Part shown: piece by piece, positions 1 through 6,099 of the stretch
Numbering within the stretch: position 1 is the first letter of the stretch
How the letters are laid out: the number at the start of each line of letters is the position of its first letter
DNA from: Bacteroidota bacterium
GTDB lineage: Bacteria; Bacteroidota; Bacteroidia; Chitinophagales; Chitinophagaceae
Length of the DNA stretch: 7,473 nucleotides
Direction of reading: 5' to 3'
NCBI GenBank assembly: GCA_023429365.1
Contig: JAEYVW010000358.1
Span: 1-7,473, forward strand
Program-made: the position numbers and the translations under genes
The notes under the pieces: generated by a model
Database searches by the model: none
What the model was told of the DNA's origin: nothing
The model's input: only the letters and a program-made list of their open reading frames with translations

Positions 1-420
1 GCACAGGATTTCAGTAGCGAAAGGGAAATCCTGTACAAGCTCTTTTTCGATATGAAGAAGGATGTAACGGAACTGAAACGGATGTTTCTTGAGATCCTGC
101 AAAACCCGTCGCTCGCATCAAAGGACCACGCGTTTATCAACGAGCTCAAGGAACTCAAGTCGGGTGATAATCTGCATCCCTACCTGGTGCCACAGGTACA
201 CCCCACACCGCAGCAGGCAGTGCAACCCGTCATCATGAACAATGACATTCATGATCACGAAGAAGTGGAGGAAAGCCTCAACATCATGGATAAGGAAAAG
301 GAACTGATCATAAAAGCGTTGAAAAAACATAAGAGCAAAAGAAAGGACGCGGCACTTGACCTGGGCATCAGTGAAAGAACATTGTACCGCAAACTGAAGG
401 AATATGATATCGATGAATAA
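1..420 (+). CDS. Sigma-54-dependent transcriptional regulator, C-terminal part (5' end outside window)
   Basis: The reading frame is open from the first base of the window and gives 139 residues ending at TAA 418-420, so this is the C-terminal end of a longer protein. The start (AQDFSSEREILYKLFFDMKK) resembles the stretch after the AAA+ domain in Bacteroidota RpoN activators. A Pro/Gln-rich linker follows at about residues 58-78. The last 40 residues (about 99-137) form a Fis-type helix-turn-helix, with the pattern KELIIKALKKHKSKRKDAA and then GISERTLYRKLKEY. Family members bind upstream DNA and use ATP hydrolysis to open sigma-54 RNA polymerase promoters. The AAA+ core with its GAFTGA loop lies outside the window, and so would any receiver domain, so the input signal is unknown. 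The stop overlaps the start of the LptE-like gene, which suggests co-transcription. The family is fairly sure; targets cannot be inferred. Confidence 0.88.
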   Translation, partial: AQDFSSEREILYKLFFDMKKDVTELKRMFLEILQNPSLASKDHAFINELKELKSGDNLHPYLVPQVHPTPQQAVQPVIMNNDIHDHEEVEESLNIMDKEKELIIKALKKHKSKRKDAALDLGISERTLYRKLKEYDIDE

Positions 421-1024
421 CAGGAGATCCCTGCTACACAAACAACCAGGAGAAATTGCAAAGCGTAAAGGATTTTCTTTTCGTGGCAGGTTACTTTCAG
501 GTGTATGCTGTTTTGCACTCGCCGCAGCAGGACTGTTTTGGATAAGCACGTTCAACAGCGGTTGCAAGGTCTATTCCATCCGCGACATATCGATTCCTGA
601 CAGCATTAAGACAGTCAAGGTCAATTTTATCGAGAATAAAGCGCCTTATGTGAACCCACAGTTAAGCCCAAGACTTACCGACCGCCTGCGGCAAAAGATA
701 GTGGGGCAGACCAAACTCGCTCAAACAAATAATGACAATGCCGACTGGGAGATCAGGGGGCATATTTCAAATTACTCTTTTAGCACCTCTGGTATAACCA
801 CTGGTCAAACCGGGGGCCGTGATGTCGCCACTAACCGGCTTACCGTAACAGTACATGTGATCCTTAACGATCAGAAAGCCAATAAAACCCAGGAGTACGA
901 CATCAGCCGGAACTTTGAATTTTCCGGTAACAAGTCGATCCAGCAGGCGGAGGCCGAACTCGGCGAGGACATCATAAGGGGCCTGACTGATGATATCTTC
1001 AACAGGATCTTCTCCAACTGGTAA
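404..1024 (+). CDS. lptE: LptE-like LPS-assembly lipoprotein
   Basis: This 206-residue protein matches the Bacteroidota LptE family as I know it. That pattern is a Cys followed by VYS near the mature N-terminus, then ISIPDSIKTVKVNFIENKAPYVNPQLSPRLTDRLRQK, a central ADWEIRGHISNYSFS strand pair, and NRLTVTVHV. LptE plugs the LptD barrel in the outer membrane and helps place lipopolysaccharide at the cell surface. A hydrophobic segment at about residues 34-50 precedes Cys54, the likely lipidated residue, in the context F-N-S-G-C. Asn at -3 is unlike the usual Leu. About 33 polar, basic residues come before the hydrophobic segment, longer than a normal signal n-region. ATG 404 overlaps the upstream gene by 17 bases; ATG 413 in the same frame would overlap by 8 and is equally possible. 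No later ATG precedes the hydrophobic segment. Family call fairly firm, start less so. Confidence 0.82.
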   Translation: MISMNNRRSLLHKQPGEIAKRKGFSFRGRLLSGVCCFALAAAGLFWISTFNSGCKVYSIRDISIPDSIKTVKVNFIENKAPYVNPQLSPRLTDRLRQKIVGQTKLAQTNNDNADWEIRGHISNYSFSTSGITTGQTGGRDVATNRLTVTVHVILNDQKANKTQEYDISRNFEFSGNKSIQQAEAELGEDIIRGLTDDIFNRIFSNW

Positions 1025-1089
1025 TTTACCTAAACATAGAGCCCAGCAGGCAGAAGCGGGGTTAACGGTCAATTTCTTAACTTGTGCCC

Positions 1090-2013
1090 ATGAATCTTAC
1101 TGTCGATGAAATAACCAAATCCATTACTGGTAGGTATTCACTTTATGAGTGTGATACAGAAGAACTGAAACAGGTGACCAATCGTTACCCGTTTTTTGGA
1201 CCCGCCAGGTTTCTATTGGCCAAAAAACTCAAGCAAGAGCAATCTCCAGTTGTCGACGAACATATTCAGAAAGCTTCCCTTTATTTTCAAAACCCGGTAT
1301 GGTTTGATCATCTGTTAAATGAAACCGGTATCATTGAAACTTTTATTCCTGAAAAGCATGTAACTCCGGTTTCGGTAAATGAGGAAGAAGAAAACGCCGG
1401 TGGTTCCACGGTGGTAAGTGAAGAAGAGGAAGAAAACGAAGCCCCAATAATAATTGAAGAAGAGGAAAAAGCAGTTGAAGTTCCGGTGGTAAATGAAGAA
1501 GTAGAAAAAGTAGACGAAGCACCATTAGTAAGTGAAGAGGATGATAAAGATGAAGTCCCGGTTGACCAGGACGAAGCCATAGATGAAAAACCACTTGAGT
1601 TACCAAAATTCAAATTTGAACCCGTTGATGTTTCAAATACTGAACTAACTTTCGAACCTTATCATACGATCGACTATTTTGCTTCTCAGGGCATAAAGGT
1701 GGTGGAAGAGGTAAAGCCGGAGGACAAGCTGGGTAAGCAACTGAAAAGTTTTACTGAGTGGCTGAAGGTCCTGAAAAAAGTACCGGTATCCGAGATCGTG
1801 TCGACGGTAAGCCAGCAGGATGAGCAAAAGGTGGAAAAACTCGCGGAGGTATCCATTAATGATCGCGAAGTAGTTACAGAGGCGATGGCCGAGGTATGGG
1901 AAAAGCAGGGAAATACGTCCAAAGCGATTGAAGTTTACCAGAAATTAAGTTTGCTTAATCCCCCCAAAAGCTCTTATTTTGCAGCCAAAATTGAACAATT
2001 AAAGAACTTGTGA
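1090..2013 (+). CDS. Conserved hypothetical protein: acidic repeat region plus C-terminal TPR
   Basis: The protein has 307 residues from ATG 1090; an in-frame GTG at 1084 would add two. I do not recognise a specific function. Residues 1-90 are a folded-looking domain (YSLYECDTEELKQVTNRYPF, then FGPARFLLAKKL). Residues 96-158 are very Glu-rich and built from about five tandem 12-13-residue units. A motif EPYHTIDYFASQG at about 189-201 looks conserved-like, followed by LGKQLKSFTEWLK. The C-terminus (about 259-292: EAMAEVWEKQGNTSKAIEVY) has the pattern of a single TPR-type helical hairpin. No signal peptide or membrane segment is seen, so it is probably cytoplasmic. It sits between the LptE-like gene and secG, with 1 base to secG, so co-expression is likely. 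From memory, similar proteins occupy this slot in related genomes. A role in export or envelope assembly is only a guess from context. Confidence 0.8.
   Translation: MNLTVDEITKSITGRYSLYECDTEELKQVTNRYPFFGPARFLLAKKLKQEQSPVVDEHIQKASLYFQNPVWFDHLLNETGIIETFIPEKHVTPVSVNEEEENAGGSTVVSEEEEENEAPIIIEEEEKAVEVPVVNEEVEKVDEAPLVSEEDDKDEVPVDQDEAIDEKPLELPKFKFEPVDVSNTELTFEPYHTIDYFASQGIKVVEEVKPEDKLGKQLKSFTEWLKVLKKVPVSEIVSTVSQQDEQKVEKLAEVSINDREVVTEAMAEVWEKQGNTSKAIEVYQKLSLLNPPKSSYFAAKIEQLKNL
1375..1563 (+). repeat. Tandem imperfect 36/39-base coding repeats (acidic)
   Basis: Five consecutive imperfect units encode 13, 12, 13, 13 and 12 residues, each beginning V-N/S-E-E or I-I-E-E and most ending in Pro or a hydrophobic residue: VNEEEENAGGSTV, VSEEEEENEAPI, IIEEEEKAVEVPV, VNEEVEKVDEAPL and VSEEDDKDEVPV. 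The DNA motif gtaa(a/g)tgaagaa recurs with this period. Unit lengths are multiples of three, so gain or loss of whole units would keep the frame. Confidence 0.75.
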
Positions 2014-2014
2014 T

Positions 2015-2362
2015 ATGACCATTTTATTTGTGATACTCGTGCTTTTGGCTTCTGTGGTGCTCGGCCTTATCGTATTGATTCAAAACCCTAAAGGTGGTGG
2101 ACTGTCGGGAAGTATTGCTGGTTTCAGCAACCAGTTTATGGGTGTAAAACAAACCACCGACGTCCTGGAAAAAGGTACCTGGATCTTCGCTGCTATCGTA
2201 GGTGTACTATGCCTGTTTTCCGCATTTTTTATTTCCAACAATAGCACGTCTACCGGACCCAGCAGGGCTAGTGATGCGCAATTGCCTGTAACTACTCCAG
2301 TTACACCGCCCGCGGAACAACCGTCAAATACGATTACACTCCCCGATTCATTGAATAAATAG
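2015..2362 (+). CDS. secG: Preprotein translocase subunit SecG
   Basis: SecG is the small accessory subunit of the SecYEG channel in the inner membrane and aids SecA-driven protein export. The 115-residue sequence shows the family layout. Helix 1 is at about residues 2-22. It is followed by the family motif LIQNPKGGGLSGSIAG and a cytoplasmic loop ending TTDVLEKGTW. Helix 2 is at about 56-73. The tail from about 75 to 115 is Ser/Thr/Pro-rich and low in complexity, as is common for SecG C-termini. Length is close to the E. coli protein (110). The ATG begins one base after the stop of the preceding gene, so translation is probably coupled. A strong terminator follows at 2384-2411, making this the last gene of its transcription unit. 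Confidence 0.95.
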   Translation: MTILFVILVLLASVVLGLIVLIQNPKGGGLSGSIAGFSNQFMGVKQTTDVLEKGTWIFAAIVGVLCLFSAFFISNNSTSTGPSRASDAQLPVTTPVTPPAEQPSNTITLPDSLNK

Positions 2363-2383
2363 GAAAATACTTCTAATATTTCT

Positions 2384-2411
2384 AAACCCTGTCGCAAAGA
2401 CAGGGTTTTTT
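2384..2411 (+). terminator. Intrinsic terminator after secG
   Basis: A perfect 10-bp inverted repeat, AAACCCTGTC (2384-2393) and GACAGGGTTT (2399-2408), encloses the 5-base loop gcaaa and runs into six T residues at 2406-2411. It lies 21 bases after the secG stop. The stem also has A residues on its left side, so some activity on the other strand is possible, but no gene there needs it. Confidence 0.9.
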
Positions 2412-2460
2412 ATTTAACTTGTTTTATCTAAATCCTTTATGATCGGAAAACTGGAACAGG

Positions 2461-3471
2461 ATGAAAAAACGCATCATATTAACTACCCTTGTTATACTAC
2501 TATTGATAGCTGGCTTCGCTGCCTGGAAATTTTTGGGACCTTCTGTAAAAGCGCCAAATGAAAAATACCTGTATCTACCCACTGGCGCAGATTATGAGAT
2601 GGTACGGGCCGAACTTTATAACCAGGGCATCGTAAAAAGTATTAAATGGTTTGACCAAATCGCTAAGTTCATCGGCTATAAGACCGTCCGTCCGGGACGC
2701 TATGAGATAAAGCAGGGCATGAGCCTGTTGAGCCTGGTGCGGATGCTTAGAAATGGCCAACACTCACCGGTCAACTTTGTGATCACAAAAATCAGGACGA
2801 AGGAAACCCTGGCTTCCCGGATTGGGAAGAGCTTTGAATGTGATTCTCTGCAAATGATCCAGTTCCTCAACAGCCCTGATTCCCTTCAACAGTATGGGCT
2901 AGACACCAATACCGTTATGGCGGTCGCTATGCCTTATACCTATACCATCCGGTGGAATACCACGCCGGGCAGGATCTTTGAACAATTTCATACCGCGTAT
3001 AAAATTTTCTGGAACGAGGAGCGAAAACAAAAAGCCGCCAACCTGGGTCTTACACCCCTGCAGGTCTCGACCTTAGCCTCCATTATTGATGAGGAAACGA
3101 ATTCAAAAACAGACAAACCCAATGTTGCCAGTGTGTACCTAAACAGGATCGCCAAAGGAATGCCGTTGCAGGCCGACCCGACGGTGAAGTTTGCCATGCG
3201 GAATTTTGGATTAAAAAGAATATTGAAAGCCCATCTCACGACGGAGTCTCCGTACAATACCTATATCAATAAAGGACTGCCTCCGGGCCCGATCTGCACG
3301 CCCGATCTTCAAACCATTGACGCCGTTCTGGATTCACCCAAGACCGACTATCTATATTTTGTTGCCAGCAGTGCTTTTGATGGTTCCCATATTTTCACGA
3401 CCAACTATGCCGACCACATGAAACATGCAAGGATCTATCAGAAGGAATTGAACAAAAGAAATATCAAATGA
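2461..3471 (+). CDS. mltG: Endolytic murein transglycosylase MltG (YceG-like)
   Basis: MltG is an inner-membrane lytic transglycosylase that cuts nascent glycan strands inside the chain and so helps set strand length. The 336-residue protein has one N-terminal membrane helix (about residues 5-23) and then a LysM-like region (about 35-105, with GRYEIKQGMSLLSLVRML). The catalytic YceG domain carries LASIIDEET at 205-213; Glu212 aligns by eye with the catalytic Glu218 of E. coli MltG. Other family motifs are VASVYLNRI, MPLQADPTV, SPYNTY, GLPPGPICTP and YLYFVA near the end, all in the expected order, so the enzyme looks intact. It starts 98 bases after secG and beyond the terminator, so it probably has its own promoter, but I see only a weak candidate. 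Its stop TGA shares ATGA with the next start. Confidence 0.95.
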   Translation: MKKRIILTTLVILLLIAGFAAWKFLGPSVKAPNEKYLYLPTGADYEMVRAELYNQGIVKSIKWFDQIAKFIGYKTVRPGRYEIKQGMSLLSLVRMLRNGQHSPVNFVITKIRTKETLASRIGKSFECDSLQMIQFLNSPDSLQQYGLDTNTVMAVAMPYTYTIRWNTTPGRIFEQFHTAYKIFWNEERKQKAANLGLTPLQVSTLASIIDEETNSKTDKPNVASVYLNRIAKGMPLQADPTVKFAMRNFGLKRILKAHLTTESPYNTYINKGLPPGPICTPDLQTIDAVLDSPKTDYLYFVASSAFDGSHIFTTNYADHMKHARIYQKELNKRNIK

Positions 3472-4442
3472 TCAGCCTTCACCTGCTCACACAGTTGAAA
3501 AGGAAGTTCCTGGTCTCTAAACCAGTCAGTTTCCTGATCCGGAAGAGCAAGAAGATCCTTCTTCCGGGATTCCAGGGTATTCCTTTGTTTGATGTGATCA
3601 GGTTTTTTTTCATGCAGGCTCAAAAAACTGGATTTACGGAAAGGGCTTCAGCCATCGCCTTCAATTTCACGATGACGATCCCACCCGCCATTATTTTTTT
3701 ATTTACACTTATTCCCTACCTCCCCATTTCTCAGGCATTTGTCAACCAGATGTTTGCTTTGATCAAAGATGTGATGCCCGGTGAAAGAAATAACGGTGCG
3801 CTGATAAATTTCCTGTCGGATATTCTAAATAAGCCTCGCACCGGTTTGCTCTCAACCGGTTTTCTGCTGGCGATGTTTTTCTCTTCCAATGCGGTAATGG
3901 GCATCATGCGTTCTTTCGATCGCAACTATATTGGTTTTACCAAACGAAGCGACATCAATGAAAGACTGGTAGCTATTCGGCTTACCCTCGTTTTGTTTGT
4001 TTTGCTTTTTGTTTCTCTGCTAGCGCTAATTATGCAGGGCTCCGTATTGAGATGGCTTGGCGTTACCAATACCGTATTGATCACTGTCATACATAACCTG
4101 CGCTGGATCGTTATCATCCTCATGTTCTTTTTCGCGATCTCGCTGATCTACCGCTACGCTCCGGCCGTACACAAACGATGGAAACTGATCAACCCCGGTT
4201 CCATACTCGCTACGTTCCTGATGATAGTTTTTACCGCTGTATTTTCCTATTGGGTGAGCAATTTTTCGAACTATAACGAACTCTATGGTTCCATAAGTAC
4301 CGTATTGATCCTGATGTTGCTGATCTACTTCAACTCGCTGGTACTCCTGATCGGGTTTGAACTCAATGTTAGCATCAATTCCCTGAAGCACGAAGTGGAC
4401 GAAAGGAATAATAACCTTGCCGGCGGCATCCATTCCGCATGA
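3468..4442 (+). CDS. YihY/BrkB family inner-membrane protein
   Basis: This 324-residue integral membrane protein belongs to the YihY/virulence factor BrkB family (UPF0761), whose molecular function is not settled; older tRNA-processing (RNase BN) annotations of the family are doubtful. A basic N-terminal part of about 45 residues leads to six likely helices at about 62-84, 125-147, 168-190, 211-229, 244-264 and 275-297. Family signatures seen are ERASAIAFNFTMTIPP around helix 1, RYAPAVHKRWKLINPGSILAT before helix 5, and FSNYNELYGSISTVLILML followed by YFNSLVLLIGFELN around helix 6. The C-terminal tail is short and polar. The start overlaps the mltG stop as ATGA, typical of coupled translation. 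That places it in one unit with a peptidoglycan enzyme and hints at an envelope role, but this is inference. Confidence 0.9.
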   Translation: MISLHLLTQLKRKFLVSKPVSFLIRKSKKILLPGFQGIPLFDVIRFFFMQAQKTGFTERASAIAFNFTMTIPPAIIFLFTLIPYLPISQAFVNQMFALIKDVMPGERNNGALINFLSDILNKPRTGLLSTGFLLAMFFSSNAVMGIMRSFDRNYIGFTKRSDINERLVAIRLTLVLFVLLFVSLLALIMQGSVLRWLGVTNTVLITVIHNLRWIVIILMFFFAISLIYRYAPAVHKRWKLINPGSILATFLMIVFTAVFSYWVSNFSNYNELYGSISTVLILMLLIYFNSLVLLIGFELNVSINSLKHEVDERNNNLAGGIHSA

Positions 4443-4599
4443 TTTTTGTTGAAATTTGTTTAGGGCTTATTTTTAAAGGACAACGGCGAGGAGGGATTTT
4501 AGGCACAAGAGATTAAAAATCTAATCTTTCCGCCTTACCTTCTTCCTGGCAAAAAATAACTCCGGTCAATCACCTTCATTAACCGTAAATTAAAAACAG

Positions 4600-5199
4600 A
4601 TGAAAAAGCTTTTTTCAATCTTCCCTGTTGCGGCCCTGGCCTTTTTATTAATACCAGCCGGCGACCCGCTTCCGATCGGATCCACACTGCCATCCCCGGA
4701 AAAGAAAATGAAGGACATTTCCGGCAAAGAGGTTTCTTTTAAGGATGTCATGAAAAAAAACGGATTGCTGGTCATGTTCAGTTGCAATACCTGCCCGGTT
4801 GTTGGTAAATACCAGTCGCGCACTTTGGAAACTGCTAAGATCGCTGTCGATAATGAAGTGGGTGTGATCCTGCTTAATCCGAACGAAGCCACCCGCGACA
4901 GGGGTGAATCATTTGATGACATGAAATCATATGGCAAGGACCAGGGTTATGAGTTTAGCTATGTGCTCGATGAGAACTCCGCCATGGCCGACGCCTTCGG
5001 CGCAACCCGTACGCCTGAAATATTCCTGTTTGATAAAACAGGCAAACTTGTTTACCATGGCGCCATCGACGACAATGCCAATGGCCCCGATGAAGTTACC
5101 CGCAAGCATGCAAAGATCGCCATCGAAGAAATGGTTAACGGTAAAGATGTATCCACAGCGAAAACACGCTTTGTAGGCTGCTCGATAAAGAGGCTATAG
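4600..5199 (+). CDS. Secreted thioredoxin-like (redoxin) family protein
   Basis: The 199-residue protein begins with a hydrophobic signal sequence (KKLFSIFPVAALAFLLIPAG), so it is probably periplasmic or membrane-anchored. A thioredoxin fold follows. It contains FSCNTCPVV with Cys62 and Cys65 as a CxxC redox pair and a cis-Pro segment TRTPEIFLFD (Pro139). It ends in GCSIKRL with Cys194, an ending I associate with the peroxiredoxin-like PRX_like1 subgroup. LLNPNEA and DDMKSYGKDQGYEFSYVLDENS fit that subgroup as well. The likely role is thiol-disulfide or peroxide chemistry; the substrate is unknown. A 157-base gap separates it from the YihY gene, the sequence before the ATG is A-rich, and a terminator follows at 5234-5266, so it is probably monocistronic. 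Fold is confident, exact reaction is not. Confidence 0.87.
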   Translation: MKKLFSIFPVAALAFLLIPAGDPLPIGSTLPSPEKKMKDISGKEVSFKDVMKKNGLLVMFSCNTCPVVGKYQSRTLETAKIAVDNEVGVILLNPNEATRDRGESFDDMKSYGKDQGYEFSYVLDENSAMADAFGATRTPEIFLFDKTGKLVYHGAIDDNANGPDEVTRKHAKIAIEEMVNGKDVSTAKTRFVGCSIKRL

Positions 5200-5233
5200 A
5201 CCCCACATATAACTTAACGAAAAAACTGGATAA

Positions 5234-5266
5234 GAAGGCCCGCTCATAAAAGCAGGCCTTCCTTTT
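5234..5266 (+). terminator. Intrinsic terminator after the redoxin gene
   Basis: Inverted repeat GAAGGCC (5234-5240) and GGCCTTC (5255-5261), extended inward by two more pairs after one C/A mismatch, with an A-rich loop. It is followed by ctttt and lies 34 bases after the redoxin stop. The T tract is short, so termination may be partial. Confidence 0.75.
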
Positions 5267-5309
5267 GACCGGAGCTCGTCGACTTTATAAAACAACGAGG
5301 CAGAATTTT

Positions 5310-5317
5310 TAAATTTG
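5310..5317 (+). promoter_or_regulatory. Candidate Bacteroidota-type -7 promoter element
   Basis: TAAATTTG matches the TAnnTTTG -7 consensus of Bacteroidota housekeeping promoters exactly. It lies 63 bases before the ATG of the small membrane ORF and downstream of the preceding terminator, where a new promoter would be expected. No clean TTG -33 element is seen at the usual distance; the region around 5283-5288 (ctttat) is only a weak match. Confidence 0.45.
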
Positions 5318-5380
5318 ATATGGAAAATTTCCGCGCCTGCATCCCATTGCTAACTGTTTTTATCACCTAAAACCACGCTT

Positions 5381-5569
5381 ATGCTGTACCGTTCACTATT
5401 CAGCCGCTGCATTATTTTGGGATTTATGGTTATGGTGGGTTATTCAATTGCCAAAAGTCTGCAGGCAGGCAGCACCCTGGGAATGATCCTTGCCATTATT
5501 AGTTTTTGTGCAGGGGTTTGTTTCGTTTATCTATTAAAACAGGCAGGCAGGCAGGAAAAAGCAGGTTAG
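5381..5569 (+). CDS. Hypothetical small two-helix membrane protein
   Basis: This 62-residue ORF is not one I recognise. It has two hydrophobic segments, at about residues 9-24 (RCIILGFMVMVGYSIA) and 34-52 (GMILAIISFCAGVCFVYLL), joined by a short loop KSLQAGSTL. The short N-terminus and the C-terminal tail (KQAGRQEKAG) are both positively charged, consistent with both ends facing the cytoplasm. It stands alone between a terminator and the convergent tlpA-like gene, with a good -7 match upstream at 5310-5317. The tail is encoded by a CAGG tetranucleotide run. Support is the hydrophobic pattern and promoter context, not homology, so it could be a chance ORF. Confidence 0.5.
   Translation: MLYRSLFSRCIILGFMVMVGYSIAKSLQAGSTLGMILAIISFCAGVCFVYLLKQAGRQEKAG
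5540..5555 (+). repeat. CAGG tetranucleotide tandem repeat (4 copies)
   Basis: Four perfect CAGG copies lie inside the last codons of the small membrane ORF, near residues 54-59. A shorter related run, caggcaggcag, occurs upstream in the same ORF at about 5462-5472. Gain or loss of one unit would shift the frame of the last few residues only. Confidence 0.8.
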
Positions 5570-5604
5570 AGACAATGTGATTCTGACTTTACTGAATCAT
5601 CTGG

Positions 5605-6090
5605 CTATTTTCCAATGACGGTTTTTATCTCTGTCTCCAATTGCGCTTCTGTAAGGGAATCTTCAGTGAATTTCCTGTAATTTTTATTGTTATTGACAAA
5701 CAGGGTTGCAGGGATAGCGCCTGACCATTCATTGGCGATTTTTGGGCAGAAATAATCCGCATTTGTTTCATCAAGCCAGGCTGTTGGAAGTTCTATTCGC
5801 TGCTTACTGATAAAATTGCTGACTTTGGCTGGATAGTCATCCTTCATGTCCAGGCTTACCAGCAGGATCTCAACACCCTGCCCGGCATATTTTTTTCCAA
5901 GCTTTTGAAAATAGGGGATCTCTTCCATGCAGGGTTTACAGAATGTAGCCCAGAAATTGATCACAAGGGGTTTGGTACTCTCCGAAATAATTTTTTCCAG
6001 ATCAGTGATCTTTATTTTCCGGGTATCCTGTGCGGATACTACACCTGCAAAAAACAGGACAAACGCGACAGCTAAAAACTTTCCAGTCAT
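5605..6090 (-). CDS. Secreted TlpA-like thiol-disulfide oxidoreductase
   Basis: The 161-residue protein has a short signal peptide with likely cleavage after VVSA (residue 20), so it acts in the periplasm. The thioredoxin domain shows NFWATFCKPC with the redox pair Cys51/Cys54 and the TlpA-style residues MEEIPYFQKL after it, plus a cis-Pro loop GAIPATLFVNN (Pro127). A further cysteine, Cys115, lies in DYFCPK and is not part of the standard active site. TlpA/ResA-type proteins usually reduce disulfides, for example in cytochrome c maturation; the partner here is unknown. It is the second gene of a probable operon, starting 9 bases after the trmH stop, and ends tail-to-tail with the small membrane ORF 35 bases away. 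No promoter of its own is seen. Confidence 0.9.
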   Translation of the reverse strand: MTGKFLAVAFVLFFAGVVSAQDTRKIKITDLEKIISESTKPLVINFWATFCKPCMEEIPYFQKLGKKYAGQGVEILLVSLDMKDDYPAKVSNFISKQRIELPTAWLDETNADYFCPKIANEWSGAIPATLFVNNNKNYRKFTEDSLTEAQLETEIKTVIGK

Positions 6091-6099
6091 AAGGTATGC

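Noticed and set aside
118..567. 149-codon - strand ORF across the regulator/LptE junction
   Set aside because: It runs opposite two recognisable protein ends and has no family motifs or promoter of its own.
1308..1613. Long - strand ORF, Ser-rich, opposite the acidic repeat region
   Set aside because: Its Ser/Thr-rich composition is the mirror of Glu-rich GAA/GAG codons on the + strand; the + frame has folded ends and operon context, so this is a shadow.
2419..2445. TTG plus TATGATCG as a promoter for mltG
   Set aside because: The -7 part has two mismatches to the TTTG core and the spacing is short; a promoter is expected here but this one is not convincing.
4026..4433. 135-codon - strand ORF opposite the YihY gene
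   Set aside because: The + strand encodes clear family motifs throughout; the antisense product shows no recognisable pattern.
4510..4527. AT-rich inverted repeat AGATTA/TAATCT after the YihY gene
   Set aside because: Only six A/T-rich pairs and no T tract directly after it; too weak to call a terminator.
5272..5283. Adjacent SacI and SalI sites (GAGCTCGTCGAC), suggestive of a vector polylinker
   Set aside because: Flanking sequence is ordinary intergenic DNA with a native terminator and no other linker sites, so chance is the simpler explanation.
5578..5599. TGATTC/GAATCA hairpin between the convergent small ORF and tlpA-like gene
   Set aside because: The position suits a bidirectional terminator, but six weak pairs with a 10-base loop and no clean T tract are not enough.
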